Origin: Streptomyces sp. SPB162 | GTDB taxonomy: Bacteria > Actinomycetota > Actinomycetes > Streptomycetales > Streptomycetaceae | Direction: 5' to 3' | Assembly (NCBI RefSeq): GCF_029504575.1 | Contig: NZ_JAQFII010000001.1 | Span: 186,001-250,000 of the forward strand | Length of the DNA stretch: 64,000 bases | Shown: in pieces, positions 9,768 to 17,880 of the stretch | How the letters are laid out: every line of letters starts with the position of its first letter | How positions within the stretch are numbered: the stretch's first letter is position 1 | Notes under the pieces: generated by a model | What the model saw: only the letters and a program-made list of their open reading frames with translations | Databases searched by the model: none | What the model was told of the DNA's origin: nothing | Made by a program: the position numbers and the translations under genes

Positions 9768-12064
9768 GCCCGCCCCGCCGGCGCGGCAACTGGGACCCGG
9801 CACCCGCCGCCCGCTGGGAGGACGCCTTCCTCGTGGGCAACGGACGGCACGGCGCGATGGTGCACGGCGACCCCGCCGACGAGCAGGTGGTGGTCAACCA
9901 CCACCTGCTCGTCCGGCCCAACGGCGCCGAGCACTGCCGGGCGCCGCAGCTGGCCGACGGACTGGAGCGACTGCGCGACGACATCCTGGCGGGACGCGCC
10001 GCCGAAGCCGTCCACCGCACTCTCGGCGACCTGCCCCTGCAGTGGGTCCGCCCCTTCCACCCCGCCTTCGCCGTGCGCGTCGGGCGACCGCGCACCCCGG
10101 TCACCGACTACCGCCGCGCGATCGACTACCGCACCGGCACCGTCCGTACCACCTGGACCCAGGACGGCGGCCGCTGGGCCTCGGAGTGCTTCGTCTCCCG
10201 CGCCGACGACGTGATCGTCCACCGCCTCACCCCGCCCCCGTACGGCACGATCACCGCGCAGATCCACCACGACGTGCGGCTCCCCGGGGCTCCCGCGGAC
10301 CTGCGGGTGTCCAGCGCCGCCGCCGAGGAGCACCCGGACGAGGCGCTGATCTCCACCTCCGTGCGCTATCCGCGCAGCGACCTCGGGTACTCCGGCTGGA
10401 CCCGGATCATCGCCCGCGCGGGCACGCTGCGCACATCGGGCGGGACGACGTCCGCCGAAGGCTGTACGGAACTCACCCTCCTCACCCGCGTCGCCCCCTG
10501 GAGCGCTCCCGGCGCCCCCGCGCAGCGGCAGTCCTACGAGGCGTTGTCCGCCCGCGATCGGCCGCTGCACCAGGAACCCTACGACCGGGTGGAACTCGAC
10601 CTCGACGCCCCGCCGGAGCATCGCGCGCTGCCCGCCTCGTCGCTGCTCGCCGACCCCGGCACCCACCGACTCGCCCTCCTGGAGCGGCTGTTCGACGCGG
10701 GCCGCCACCACCTGCTGTCCTCCTCCGGCCTGCTGCCGCCCCGCCTCACCGGGATCTGGACCGGCGACTGGGAGACGGCCTGGCAGGGCGCGTTCACCTG
10801 CGACGCCAACCTCAACCTGCAGATGTCGTCGGCCGCGGTGGCGGCGCTGCCCGAGGTCTCCCTCTCCCTGGCGGCACTCATCCGCTCCCAGCTCGACGAC
10901 TGGCGCGACAACGCGACCCGCCTCTTCGGCACGCGCGGCATCGTCGCTCCGGCCCACAGCGACGGCCTGTCCGGTCACGCCTACCACTGCTCCGACGCCT
11001 ATCCGCTGCACCTGTGGACCGCCGGAGCCGACTGGCTGCTGCACCCGCTCCTCGACCACGCCGCCGTCACCGGCGACCGCTCCTTCGCCCGCGAGGTCCT
11101 CGCTCCGCTGCTCGCCGAGACCGCCGCGTTCTACGAGGACTTCCTGACCCGTACCGGCCCCGACGGAACGCTCGTCCTCGTCCCCTCCTACTCCCCGGAG
11201 AACACCCCCGCAGGCGCCGACAGCCCCGTCACGGCCAACGCCACCATGGACATCGCCGCCGCCCGGCACGCCCTGCGCGCCACGGGTGAGTCCGCACACG
11301 CCGCGCTCGCCGACCGTCTGCCGCCCTACCGGATCAACACGGACGGCGCGCTGGCGGAGTGGTCCTGGCCGGGCGATGCGCAGCGCGCCCCCGACGCCTA
11401 CGACCACCGGCACATCAGCCACCTCTACCCCGTGTGGCCGCTCGACGAGATCAACCCGTGCGACACACCCGAACTGGCCCGCGCGGCCCGCCGCGCCCTC
11501 GAACTGCGCGGCGCCGAGAACGACTCCGCCCACGGCCACCTGCACACGGCGCTGGTCGCCGCCCGGCTCGGTGACGCACGGCACGTGGCGGCCGGCCTGC
11601 TCTCCGTGCTCGACCAGGACTTCTTCCACAACGGCCTGATGAGCTCGCACTATCCGGACCGCGCGGTGTACAACGCCGACGCGGCCCACACCCTGCCCGC
11701 CGTGCTCATCGAGGCACTGCTCCACTCCACCTCCGACCGCATCGTGCTCCTCCCCGCGCTGCCGCCCTTCCTCCCCACCGGCACCTTGCGCGGCATCCGC
11801 ACCCGCTGCGGCGTCACCGTCACGGAACTGTCCTGGTCGGTACCCGCGCGGCGACTGCGAGTCGTCCTGCGAGCGGCGACCGACCTCACGGTCGGCGTGC
11901 AGACCGGAACCGCCGGGCGCCCGCGCCCCCACCGTCTCCCCGCCGGCCGGGACCTGGTCCTGGACCTTCCCCTCGGCGGGGTTCCCCCCACCAACCCCCC
12001 ACCCAGCAAGGGAGTCCCCCCATGCGCAGAGCCGCGCGCCCGTTCCTCAGGACGGCGCTCCTGA
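9764..12064 (+). CDS. GH95 alpha-L-fucosidase / alpha-L-galactosidase
   Basis: A 766-residue GH95-family protein with an N-terminal beta-sandwich (WEDAFLVGNGRHGAM), an (alpha/alpha)6 barrel (LLPPRLTGIWTGDWETAWQG; DAYDHRHISHLYPVWP) and a C-terminal beta domain. GH95 members remove terminal alpha-1,2-linked L-fucose or L-galactose, and fucose caps xyloglucan side chains. No signal peptide is present. The GTG start overlaps the GH42 stop. The frame runs 43 bases into the GH12 gene; the last 30 or so residues are Pro/Arg-rich and unlike the family, so the natural end may be a little earlier. Confidence 0.88.
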   Translation: MSPPRRRGNWDPAPAARWEDAFLVGNGRHGAMVHGDPADEQVVVNHHLLVRPNGAEHCRAPQLADGLERLRDDILAGRAAEAVHRTLGDLPLQWVRPFHPAFAVRVGRPRTPVTDYRRAIDYRTGTVRTTWTQDGGRWASECFVSRADDVIVHRLTPPPYGTITAQIHHDVRLPGAPADLRVSSAAAEEHPDEALISTSVRYPRSDLGYSGWTRIIARAGTLRTSGGTTSAEGCTELTLLTRVAPWSAPGAPAQRQSYEALSARDRPLHQEPYDRVELDLDAPPEHRALPASSLLADPGTHRLALLERLFDAGRHHLLSSSGLLPPRLTGIWTGDWETAWQGAFTCDANLNLQMSSAAVAALPEVSLSLAALIRSQLDDWRDNATRLFGTRGIVAPAHSDGLSGHAYHCSDAYPLHLWTAGADWLLHPLLDHAAVTGDRSFAREVLAPLLAETAAFYEDFLTRTGPDGTLVLVPSYSPENTPAGADSPVTANATMDIAAARHALRATGESAHAALADRLPPYRINTDGALAEWSWPGDAQRAPDAYDHRHISHLYPVWPLDEINPCDTPELARAARRALELRGAENDSAHGHLHTALVAARLGDARHVAAGLLSVLDQDFFHNGLMSSHYPDRAVYNADAAHTLPAVLIEALLHSTSDRIVLLPALPPFLPTGTLRGIRTRCGVTVTELSWSVPARRLRVVLRAATDLTVGVQTGTAGRPRPHRLPAGRDLVLDLPLGGVPPTNPPPSKGVPPCAEPRARSSGRRS

Positions 12065-12735
12065 CGCCGTTCCTGGCGTTCCTCGCCGTCCTCGGTCTTC
12101 TCGCCGCCCCGGCCCAGGCCGCCACCTGGTCGTCCTCCGACCAGTGGGGCACCTGGTCCAACGGCGGCTACACCCTCTACAACGACGTCTGGGGCAGTGG
12201 AGCCGGCTCCCAGACCATCTGGGCCAACTCCTACAGCAACTGGGGCGTCTGGGCGAACCACCCCAACACCGGCGGCATCAAGTCGTACCCCAACGCCACC
12301 AAGTACGTCGGGAAGCCGCTGTCCTCGCTGTCCAGCGTGAAGAGCAGCTTCAACGTCAGCGTCCCGGGCGGTGGCGCGTACGAGACCGCGTACGACGTGT
12401 GGGACTCCGCCAACGCCTACGAGATCATGCTGTGGATGAACAAGACCGGTGCGGTCGGCCCACTGGGGACTTCCCAGGGCACGGTCACCCTCGGCGGTCA
12501 CAGCTGGACCGTCTACAAGGGCAGCAACGGCGCCAACGCGGTCTTCTCCTTCGTCCGCAACGGCAACACGAGTTCCGGAACGGTCGACATCCTCGCCATC
12601 CTCCGCTGGATCAAGAACACCAAGGGCTGGTTCTCCGACATCACCCTCGGCAACGTCCAGTTCGGCTACGAGATCACCTCATCCGCCGGCGGCCTGAACT
12701 TCACCACCAACAGCTATCAGGTCACCGCTTCCTGA
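12022..12735 (+). CDS. Secreted GH12 endo-beta-1,4-glucanase / xyloglucanase
   Basis: A 237-residue protein: a Sec signal peptide ending at about AQAAT (residue 35), then a single GH12 jelly-roll domain. The catalytic glutamates are in YEIMLW (Glu134) and FGYEITSS (Glu217), spaced as in the family. There is no binding module. The start is ATG with AGGGAG about 8 nt upstream, inside the end of the GH95 frame. A strong hairpin follows, so this is the last gene of the xyloglucan operon. Whether it prefers cellulose, mixed-linkage glucan or xyloglucan cannot be read from sequence; the context favours xyloglucan. Confidence 0.92.
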   Translation: MRRAARPFLRTALLTPFLAFLAVLGLLAAPAQAATWSSSDQWGTWSNGGYTLYNDVWGSGAGSQTIWANSYSNWGVWANHPNTGGIKSYPNATKYVGKPLSSLSSVKSSFNVSVPGGGAYETAYDVWDSANAYEIMLWMNKTGAVGPLGTSQGTVTLGGHSWTVYKGSNGANAVFSFVRNGNTSSGTVDILAILRWIKNTKGWFSDITLGNVQFGYEITSSAGGLNFTTNSYQVTAS

Positions 12736-12755
12736 GCCGCGCCACCTGAAACGCG

Positions 12756-12791
12756 CCACGCGGCGGAGTCCGGACGGGCTCCGCCGCGTGG
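12756..12791. terminator. Bidirectional terminator hairpin between GH12 and roadblock genes
   Basis: A perfect 13-bp stem (CCACGCGGCGGAG paired with CTCCGCCGCGTGG) with a 10-nt loop lies between two convergent genes. Confidence 0.8.
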
Positions 12792-12802
12792 TGTGGACGC
12801 CG

Positions 12803-13177
12803 TCAGACCTCCAGATCGGCTTCGATGCGCTTGAGTTGATGCCTGGCCATCGCCAGGTTGGCGCGGCCCTTGTCCAGTGCCAGATAGAGGAAGAGGCCGT
12901 TCTTGCCCCGCCCCTTGATCAGCCGGATCAGGTGGTACTGCGTGCCGAGGGTGATGAGGATGTCCTCGATGTCGTCCTTGAGGCCGAGCATCTCCATGGT
13001 GCGCACCTTGGCGCGCACCACATCGGTGTTCCCCGCGGCGGCGACCGCCAGATCGAGGTCCTTTCCACCACCCAGGGTGCCCAGGGCCATGCCGCTGGTG
13101 TAGTCGACGAGCGCGACACCCAGCGTGCCCTCGATCGATGTCGTCGCTTCCTTGAGGCAGGTCTCGATGTTCCCCAT
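12803..13177 (-). CDS. Roadblock/LC7-like protein
   Basis: A 124-residue cytoplasmic protein of the roadblock/LC7 fold: an N-terminal helix, then VALVDYTSGMALGTLG and a central sheet, ending KGRANLAMARHQLKRIEADLEV. Such proteins act as partners or regulators of small GTPases or signalling complexes in actinobacteria. The start ATG has GGAAG about 9 nt upstream. It resembles the product of 14478-14888 (shared TGLALGTLG-type and NLALAR-type motifs), suggesting duplication within this module. No GTPase or histidine kinase gene is adjacent, unlike the classical conservons. Confidence 0.8.
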   Translation of the reverse strand: MGNIETCLKEATTSIEGTLGVALVDYTSGMALGTLGGGKDLDLAVAAAGNTDVVRAKVRTMEMLGLKDDIEDILITLGTQYHLIRLIKGRGKNGLFLYLALDKGRANLAMARHQLKRIEADLEV

Positions 13178-13244
13178 GAGCGGGTACTTCCTTCCGGTCT
13201 GTGCGAGATGGTGCGGTCGTTGGTGCGTCGGAACGGTGGTGCGG

Positions 13245-13637
13245 TCAGGTGGACTCGGGTCGGAGCAGCGCCCCGTCGGTCAGTTCGGCGATGCGCGCAC
13301 TGCACCGGCGGGCCTCCAGGTGGAGCCGGCCCACGTTGGCGTCGGTGCCCGCCCACGCGGTCAGCACGACGGAGAGCCCCGCCGCGTAGGTCGCGACATA
13401 GCCCTGCTCGCCCCGGACCAGCAGTTCTCGGAACGCGCCCCGGTCGGTCCCGTCCGCCAGGCGCAGCGCGACCGAGAGCACGGCCGCACTGAGCGCGGCG
13501 ACGGTCTCGGACTCCGGGGTGGGAAAGTCCTGGGCCACTACCAGACCGTCGGTACTCGCGGCGAGAACCCCGGTGAGGTGCGGAACGCGGGCCCGTAACC
13601 TGCGGAGCTCTTCCATGACATCGGCCTCCGTCGCCAT
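13245..13637 (-). CDS. Roadblock/LC7 domain protein
   Basis: About 130 residues, with the classic roadblock core VPHLTGVLAASTDGLVVAQD followed by a sheet/helix with ALSAAVLSVALRLAD. I chose ATG 13637, preceded by AAGGAG about 8 nt upstream; the frame stays open further up to 13679. This class is like the CvnB protein of Streptomyces conservons, but CvnA, CvnC and CvnD are not here. It is the third gene of the leftward four-gene module. Confidence 0.82.
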   Translation of the reverse strand: MATEADVMEELRRLRARVPHLTGVLAASTDGLVVAQDFPTPESETVAALSAAVLSVALRLADGTDRGAFRELLVRGEQGYVATYAAGLSVVLTAWAGTDANVGRLHLEARRCSARIAELTDGALLRPEST

Positions 13638-13716
13638 CAGTTGTCTCCTTTCGGCGCGCTGTCTCAGTGCGCGTCTCATGACGGCGATGCCGGTGCCTCA
13701 TGGGGGGTCCGGAAGA

Positions 13717-14481
13717 TCACAGAGTTGCCTCCAATGCGTCACGCAGTCGGCGCAGCAGGGATATGTCGGGGTCCGCGGACAGGTCCGCGACCCAGGCGGG
13801 TATGGGAGAGGGCTCCGCGGCCGTCGAACGGCGAGGGGTGCGCACATGTCCTGCGGCGGCCAGCCGTCGCACGTCGACGAGGGTGTGGAAGGCGGGGCGG
13901 CCCAGCAGCCGGGCCATCGCGAGGGGGGTCCGCACACCGTCCGCCAGCTCCAGGACGGCGCGCTGGCGCGGGGTGACGGCGGGGTTGCCGTCCGCCTGGC
14001 GGCGTACGACGGGCGCGCTGTCGACCTCGGGGTGCGGCCAGAGCTGGTCCAGCAGTTCCTCCCGCCGCCGGGTCTCGCGTTCGACGAGTTCGGCGGGCAG
14101 CGGACGCACGGGCCCGAACCAGTGGGTGGCTCCGTAGCGGAAGCGGGTCGGGCCGGTCCTGGGCGCGAGCGCGAAGAACGCGGCGTCGAAGACCGCGCCG
14201 AGATGGCATATCTCCAGCTCCCCGCTGGTGAGCAGGTTGCTCTCGACGAGGCCGCGGCCGACCCGGCACCGTGCGCCGGACCGGTCGATCGCCTCCTGCC
14301 ACTCCGCGGCGGAGAGCCGGCGGCGGGCGAGGAGCAGGACGTCGACGCCGGGAGCGGCGGGGCTCTCGGCGTGGACGACCTCGCCGTCGAGCAGGTAGAC
14401 CGTGCCGGTCTCCCGGAGCAGCGCTCCGGTGGCCCGGTCTCCGGCCATCCGGACCAGCATCGAGGGGTTCAGCGTCCTCAT
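13717..14481 (-). CDS. DUF4388/PATAN-like protein with C-terminal winged-helix-like region
   Basis: A 254-residue cytoplasmic protein. The N-terminal part (GALLRETGTVYLLDGEVVHAE, about 19-40) matches the pattern of DUF4388/PATAN domains found in bacterial signalling proteins. The C-terminal third (about 165-225; AVLELADGVRTPLAMARLL then LVDVRRLAAAGHV) looks like a small winged helix, so DNA or protein binding is possible. The ATG overlaps the stop of the upstream roadblock gene (ATGA). The function is unknown; the domain call is by pattern only. Confidence 0.65.
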   Translation of the reverse strand: MRTLNPSMLVRMAGDRATGALLRETGTVYLLDGEVVHAESPAAPGVDVLLLARRRLSAAEWQEAIDRSGARCRVGRGLVESNLLTSGELEICHLGAVFDAAFFALAPRTGPTRFRYGATHWFGPVRPLPAELVERETRRREELLDQLWPHPEVDSAPVVRRQADGNPAVTPRQRAVLELADGVRTPLAMARLLGRPAFHTLVDVRRLAAAGHVRTPRRSTAAEPSPIPAWVADLSADPDISLLRRLRDALEATL

Positions 14482-14888
14482 CCGAGCACCAGACGCTCGG
14501 CCAGGTTCTGCAGCCGGAGCCGGGCGAGGGCGAGGTTTCCCTCGTCACGGTCGAGCCAGAGGTGGAAGAACACGCTGCTGTCGAAGGTGGTGTCGACGAA
14601 GCACAGCAGGTGGTAGCTGGTGGGGGTGGTGACCAGGACGTCCTCGACGGAGGGCCCCTTGACGCCGTCGCCGCCCTCGCCGCCGTTGTTGGCGGGGGGC
14701 GCGAAGGCGGTGTGCTCGGCGGCCATGCGGGCCAGTTCGGCCGTCTCGACCGCGGTGGTCTCGTGGTCGTTCGTGGGGGACGCGCCGAGAGTGCCGAGCG
14801 CCAGTCCCGTGGTCCACTCGACGACGGAGGCGCCCCGTGCACCGGGCAGGCCCATCGCTTCGAGTAGGCACTCATCGATTCCGGGCAC
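14478..14888 (-). CDS. Roadblock/LC7-like protein (first gene of module)
   Basis: A 136-residue roadblock-like protein (ASVVEWTTGLALGTLG; VEDVLVTTPTSYHLLCFVD; GNLALARLRLQNLAERL). The start is GTG 14888, with GAGAGG about 10 nt upstream. It is translationally coupled to the DUF4388-like gene. Similarity to the 12803-13177 product suggests the two are paralogues and may form a heterodimer, which is inference. Confidence 0.75.
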   Translation of the reverse strand: MPGIDECLLEAMGLPGARGASVVEWTTGLALGTLGASPTNDHETTAVETAELARMAAEHTAFAPPANNGGEGGDGVKGPSVEDVLVTTPTSYHLLCFVDTTFDSSVFFHLWLDRDEGNLALARLRLQNLAERLVLG

Positions 14889-15078
14889 GCGAATAGCCTC
14901 TCGGTTCGCGGCAGTTGGCGACTCAACTGCACTACGGTGACCGAGAGACTACGCACGGCGATGCTTCGGATGCGGACGTAATATGATTTCCGGCGAAAAC
15001 ACGCAGCGTTGAGCTATGCTCCGCCCTTGCCAGATGCATAGTCGCCCGCATCCGGCGCATCGACGGCTGTCGTCGTGA
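14889..15078 (-). promoter_or_regulatory. Upstream region of the roadblock module
   Basis: About 190 nt without a gene. It is less GC-rich than its surroundings (CATATTACG on the minus strand near 14985 could be a -10), but I see no convincing -35. It separates the module from the galactanase remnant. Confidence 0.35.
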
Positions 15079-15618
15079 TCAGCGGTGGGCGAACCACTTC
15101 GTCGCGGGCAGAACCCTGTCGCCCTAGGCCGGGTCTGACACATCCCGCCTGGCCCGGGACGCCTGGCACGCGCGCTCTCCCCCAGCTACCGCTGGGAGGG
15201 GCTCCCAGTTGTCGGGCCCGCCCCGGTACGTCCAGTACAGGGGCGACCCTCCGCCGTGCGATCGCACGCACCAGACGCCCCGGGCCCCGCCCTCCGGGCG
15301 GACGCCGGTATGTGTCAGACACGGCCTAGTCGAACAGGGCTTGGTTCTCCCAGGCGTTGCCCGACGTGGGGTCGGCCGGATCCCAGCCGTTCCCGCTCAC
15401 CGCGGTCCAGGTCGGCCCCCCAGGGAAGGCGCCCAGGCCGCGGCCGCCGGGTACGGCCTCCACGATGTTCAGCCCGTCGTGCCGGACTCGAATCCGCCGG
15501 GGTGAGCGTGCTCGCCGCCGCCGCGTGCCGGGCGGCGGCGGCGAGCACGGTGCGGGCGGCGGGCAGTGGTACCAGAACGGTGCCGGCGGTTCTGCGGAGC
15601 AGGGATCTCGCGTGGCAC
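15079..15618 (-). pseudogene. Remnant of GH53 endo-beta-1,4-galactanase, internally deleted and split by a MITE
   Basis: Three pieces remain, all leftward. (1) 15608-15501 reads RSLLRRTAGTVLVPL and an Ala-rich run ending AAASTLT, like a secretion signal; a GTG with GAGGGG stands at 15618 but in another frame. (2) 15475-15329 reads GLNIVEAVPGGRGLG, then GNGWDPADPTSGNAWENQAL and FD, which is the C-terminal signature of GH53 galactanases. (3) Beyond the MITE, 15123-15079 reads GDRVLPATKWFAHR and a stop, the expected GH53 end. Some 250 middle codons are gone. It lies directly behind GH42, where galactan operons usually carry GH53. The assignment rests on remembered family motifs. Confidence 0.7.
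15127..15326. mobile_element. 200-bp MITE-like element with 16-bp terminal inverted repeats
   Basis: The ends are GGCCGGGTCTGACACA (15127-15142) and TGTGTCAGACACGGCC (15311-15326), inverted repeats matching at 15 of 16 positions. TA flanks both ends within CTAG (15125-15126 and 15327-15328), consistent with a target duplication. The interior has hairpin-forming sequence (CCCAGCTACCGCTGGG near 15182-15197) and no transposase. It is likely a non-autonomous relative of a Streptomyces IS5-type element; the family is inferred. Confidence 0.75.
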
Positions 15619-15693
15619 CCCCTCGATGTCCCTTCGACGACGGGCGGGTGGGGGGTGTCCTGCGTGGCGGCGCGCGGGGTGTGTCCTGCCGCC

Positions 15694-17703
15694 TCAGCCG
15701 TCGAGCCGCACCACGCGGACCGCGCCCGCCGGGACGGCGAGGAGGCCCGCGGCGCGCTCGCCGGTGAGGAGCTCGGTGCCGGCGGATTCCAGCGGGACCT
15801 TGGTCTCCGCGCCGGTGTGGTTGATCGCGAAGAGGTACGAGCCGTGCTCGCCGGTGCGCCGGACCACTTCGACGTCGCGCGGCAGCTCGTCGCGCGGGCC
15901 GACCCCGGCGTCGGCCGACGCGGCGGCCAGCACCGCGTCCAGCGCGTCCGCTCCGAGCCGGGCGGAGACGTACCAGGCGCTGCCCGCGCCCAGGGCGTGG
16001 CGGGTGACGGCCGGGTGCCCGGCAGCCGGACCGTCGACGTAGGTCCACACGGGCTCGGCGCCGCGCGGGACGACGAACTCCGTCCAGACATCGGCCTCCA
16101 GCTCGGCGCCGTCACCGGCCGCCATCCGCACCCGCTCCCCCGCGAGCAGGGGCGCGTGCTCCTCCACCGTCAGTCCCAGGACGTCGCGCAGGGCGCCCGG
16201 GTGGGCACCGGGGTGCACGCTGTCGTGCTCGTCGACGATGCCGGAGAAGTACGACACGACGAGGGTGCCGCCGCCCTCGACGTAGGCGCGCAGGTTGGCT
16301 CCGGCACGTTCGGTGGTGAGGTAGAGCGCGGGGACCACGACCAGCGGGTAGCCCGACAGGTCGGCCTCGGGGTGCGCGAAGTCGACGGTCAGGTGCCGGT
16401 CGTAGAGCGCCTCGTAGAAGGTGTCGGCGCGTTCGCGGGCGTCGTGGTCCTCGGTGGGGCGCCACTCCAGTTTCTGCGCCCACCAGGACTGCCAGTCCCA
16501 GACCATCGCGGCGTCCGGGACGGTGCGGGTGCCGGCGATCTCGGCGAGGGCAGCCAGGTCGCCGCCGAGCGCCACGACCTCGCGCCAGATCCGGCTGTCG
16601 GTACCGGCGTGCGGCAGCATCGCGGAGTGGAACTTCTCGGCGCCGAAGCGCGACTGGCGCCACTGGAAGAACATCGCGCCCTCCGAGCCCCGGGCGACAT
16701 GGGACAGGCTGTTGCGGGCCATCTCGCCGGGGCGCTTGGCGGGGTTGCGCGTCTGCCAGCTGACGCCGCTGGTGGAGTGCTCCATCAGCAGCCAGGGGGC
16801 GCCGCCCGCGACCGAACGGGTGAGGTCGGCGGCCATCGCGAGGTTGACCTGGGTGCGGCGGCCGTCCGTCATCAGGTAGTGGTCGTTGCTGACGACATCG
16901 GCCTCGCGGCCCCACGCCCAGTAGTCCATGGAGTCGCACTGGCTGAGTGCCGTCATGAAGTTGGTCGTGACGGGGATGCCGGGGGCCAGCCGGTGCAGGA
17001 GGTCGCGCTCGGCGGTGAAGTTGGCGCGGATCGTCTCGTCGGAGAAGCGCGCGTAGTCGAGCTGCTGGGCGGGGTTGGCGACGGTGGGGGTCAGCCGGGG
17101 GGCGTCGACATGCGTCCAGTCGCCGTAACGCTGGCCCCAGAACGTCGTGCCCCACGCGGCGTTCAGTGCGTCCAGTGTGCCGTAGCGGGCGCGCAGCCAG
17201 CTCCGGAAGTCCTCGACGGAGGTCTCGCAGTAGCAGGCGGAGACCGGGACGCCGTACTCGTTGTGGACGTGCCACAGCGCGAGCGCGGGGTGCCGGCCGT
17301 AGCGCAGGGCGAGCTGCTCGGTGATCCGGGCGGCGGCGCCGCGGTAGTGCGGCGAGCTGTGGCAGATCGCGCCGCGTGAGCCGAAACCGTAGCGCACGCC
17401 CTCCCGCGAGACGGGCAGCGCCTCGGGGTGGGCGGCGTAGAACCAGGCGGGCGGCGCGACGGTCGGGGTGCCGAGATCGACGCGGATGCCGCCCGCGTGC
17501 AGCAGATCCAGCAGCCGGTCGAGCCAGCCGAAGTCGTACTCGCCCGGCGCGGGCTCGAGCAGTGCCCAGGAGAAGATCCCGACGCTGACCATGCTCACCC
17601 CGGCCTCGCGCATCAGCCGGACATCCTCCTGCCAGACCTCCTCAGGCCACTGCTCGGGGTTGTAGTCGCCGCCGTACAGCAAGCCACGGACGCGAGGCAG
17701 CAT
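15694..17703 (-). CDS. GH42 beta-galactosidase (galactan locus)
   Basis: A 669-residue GH42 enzyme: acid/base in HVHNEYG (Glu149), nucleophile in LLMEHS (Glu308), zinc-type cysteines in AICHSS and ACYCE. No signal peptide is seen, so it should act in the cytoplasm on imported galacto-oligosaccharides. I chose ATG 17703 (AGGAG 7 nt upstream) over an upstream in-frame start at 17781. It diverges from the importer at 17881, and the operator at 17812-17827 lies between them. With the importer, the LacI gene and the GH53 remnant behind it, this is a typical beta-1,4-galactan utilisation locus. Confidence 0.93.
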   Translation of the reverse strand: MLPRVRGLLYGGDYNPEQWPEEVWQEDVRLMREAGVSMVSVGIFSWALLEPAPGEYDFGWLDRLLDLLHAGGIRVDLGTPTVAPPAWFYAAHPEALPVSREGVRYGFGSRGAICHSSPHYRGAAARITEQLALRYGRHPALALWHVHNEYGVPVSACYCETSVEDFRSWLRARYGTLDALNAAWGTTFWGQRYGDWTHVDAPRLTPTVANPAQQLDYARFSDETIRANFTAERDLLHRLAPGIPVTTNFMTALSQCDSMDYWAWGREADVVSNDHYLMTDGRRTQVNLAMAADLTRSVAGGAPWLLMEHSTSGVSWQTRNPAKRPGEMARNSLSHVARGSEGAMFFQWRQSRFGAEKFHSAMLPHAGTDSRIWREVVALGGDLAALAEIAGTRTVPDAAMVWDWQSWWAQKLEWRPTEDHDARERADTFYEALYDRHLTVDFAHPEADLSGYPLVVVPALYLTTERAGANLRAYVEGGGTLVVSYFSGIVDEHDSVHPGAHPGALRDVLGLTVEEHAPLLAGERVRMAAGDGAELEADVWTEFVVPRGAEPVWTYVDGPAAGHPAVTRHALGAGSAWYVSARLGADALDAVLAAASADAGVGPRDELPRDVEVVRRTGEHGSYLFAINHTGAETKVPLESAGTELLTGERAAGLLAVPAGAVRVVRLDG

Positions 17704-17784
17704 GTGAACTCCTGGATCATTTCTGGGAACGTGCACAGTCGCCTGTTCGGCGACTTGGCCCAGATAACCGCATGGCAACAACCA

Positions 17785-17813
17785 TTGACAAGTGTCCTAG
17801 AGGTTTCTCTACT
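17785..17813 (+). promoter_or_regulatory. Sigma-70-type promoter of the galactan importer
   Basis: TTGACA (17785-17790), a 17-nt spacer and TCTACT (17808-17813) form a near-consensus vegetative promoter. The operator overlaps the last bases of the -10. Confidence 0.65.
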
Positions 17814-17828
17814 GTGAACGCTCACAGT
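17811..17828. promoter_or_regulatory. LacI-type operator of the galactan locus
   Basis: ACTGTGAACGCTCACAGT is an 18-bp near-palindrome with a central CG, placed over the -10/+1 of the importer promoter. The LacI-family regulator at 21095 is the obvious ligand. The same 12-bp core GTGAACGCTCAC recurs before the ECF sigma gene (51315-51330). Confidence 0.75.
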
Positions 17829-17880
17829 GCATGGATGGCAGCCGTACCGATGCGGCCGCCCTTGTCAGGGAAGCGAGCCC

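Noticed and set aside
10498..10510. GGAGCGCTCCC palindrome
   Set aside because: Inside GH95 coding sequence; likely chance.
9731..11932. Leftward 733-codon open frame
   Set aside because: It mirrors GH95 in the opposite strand and has the composition of a shadow frame.
15014..15329. Small open frames between the roadblock module and the GH42 gene
   Set aside because: They fall within the MITE and galactanase remnant; none has a credible start or product.
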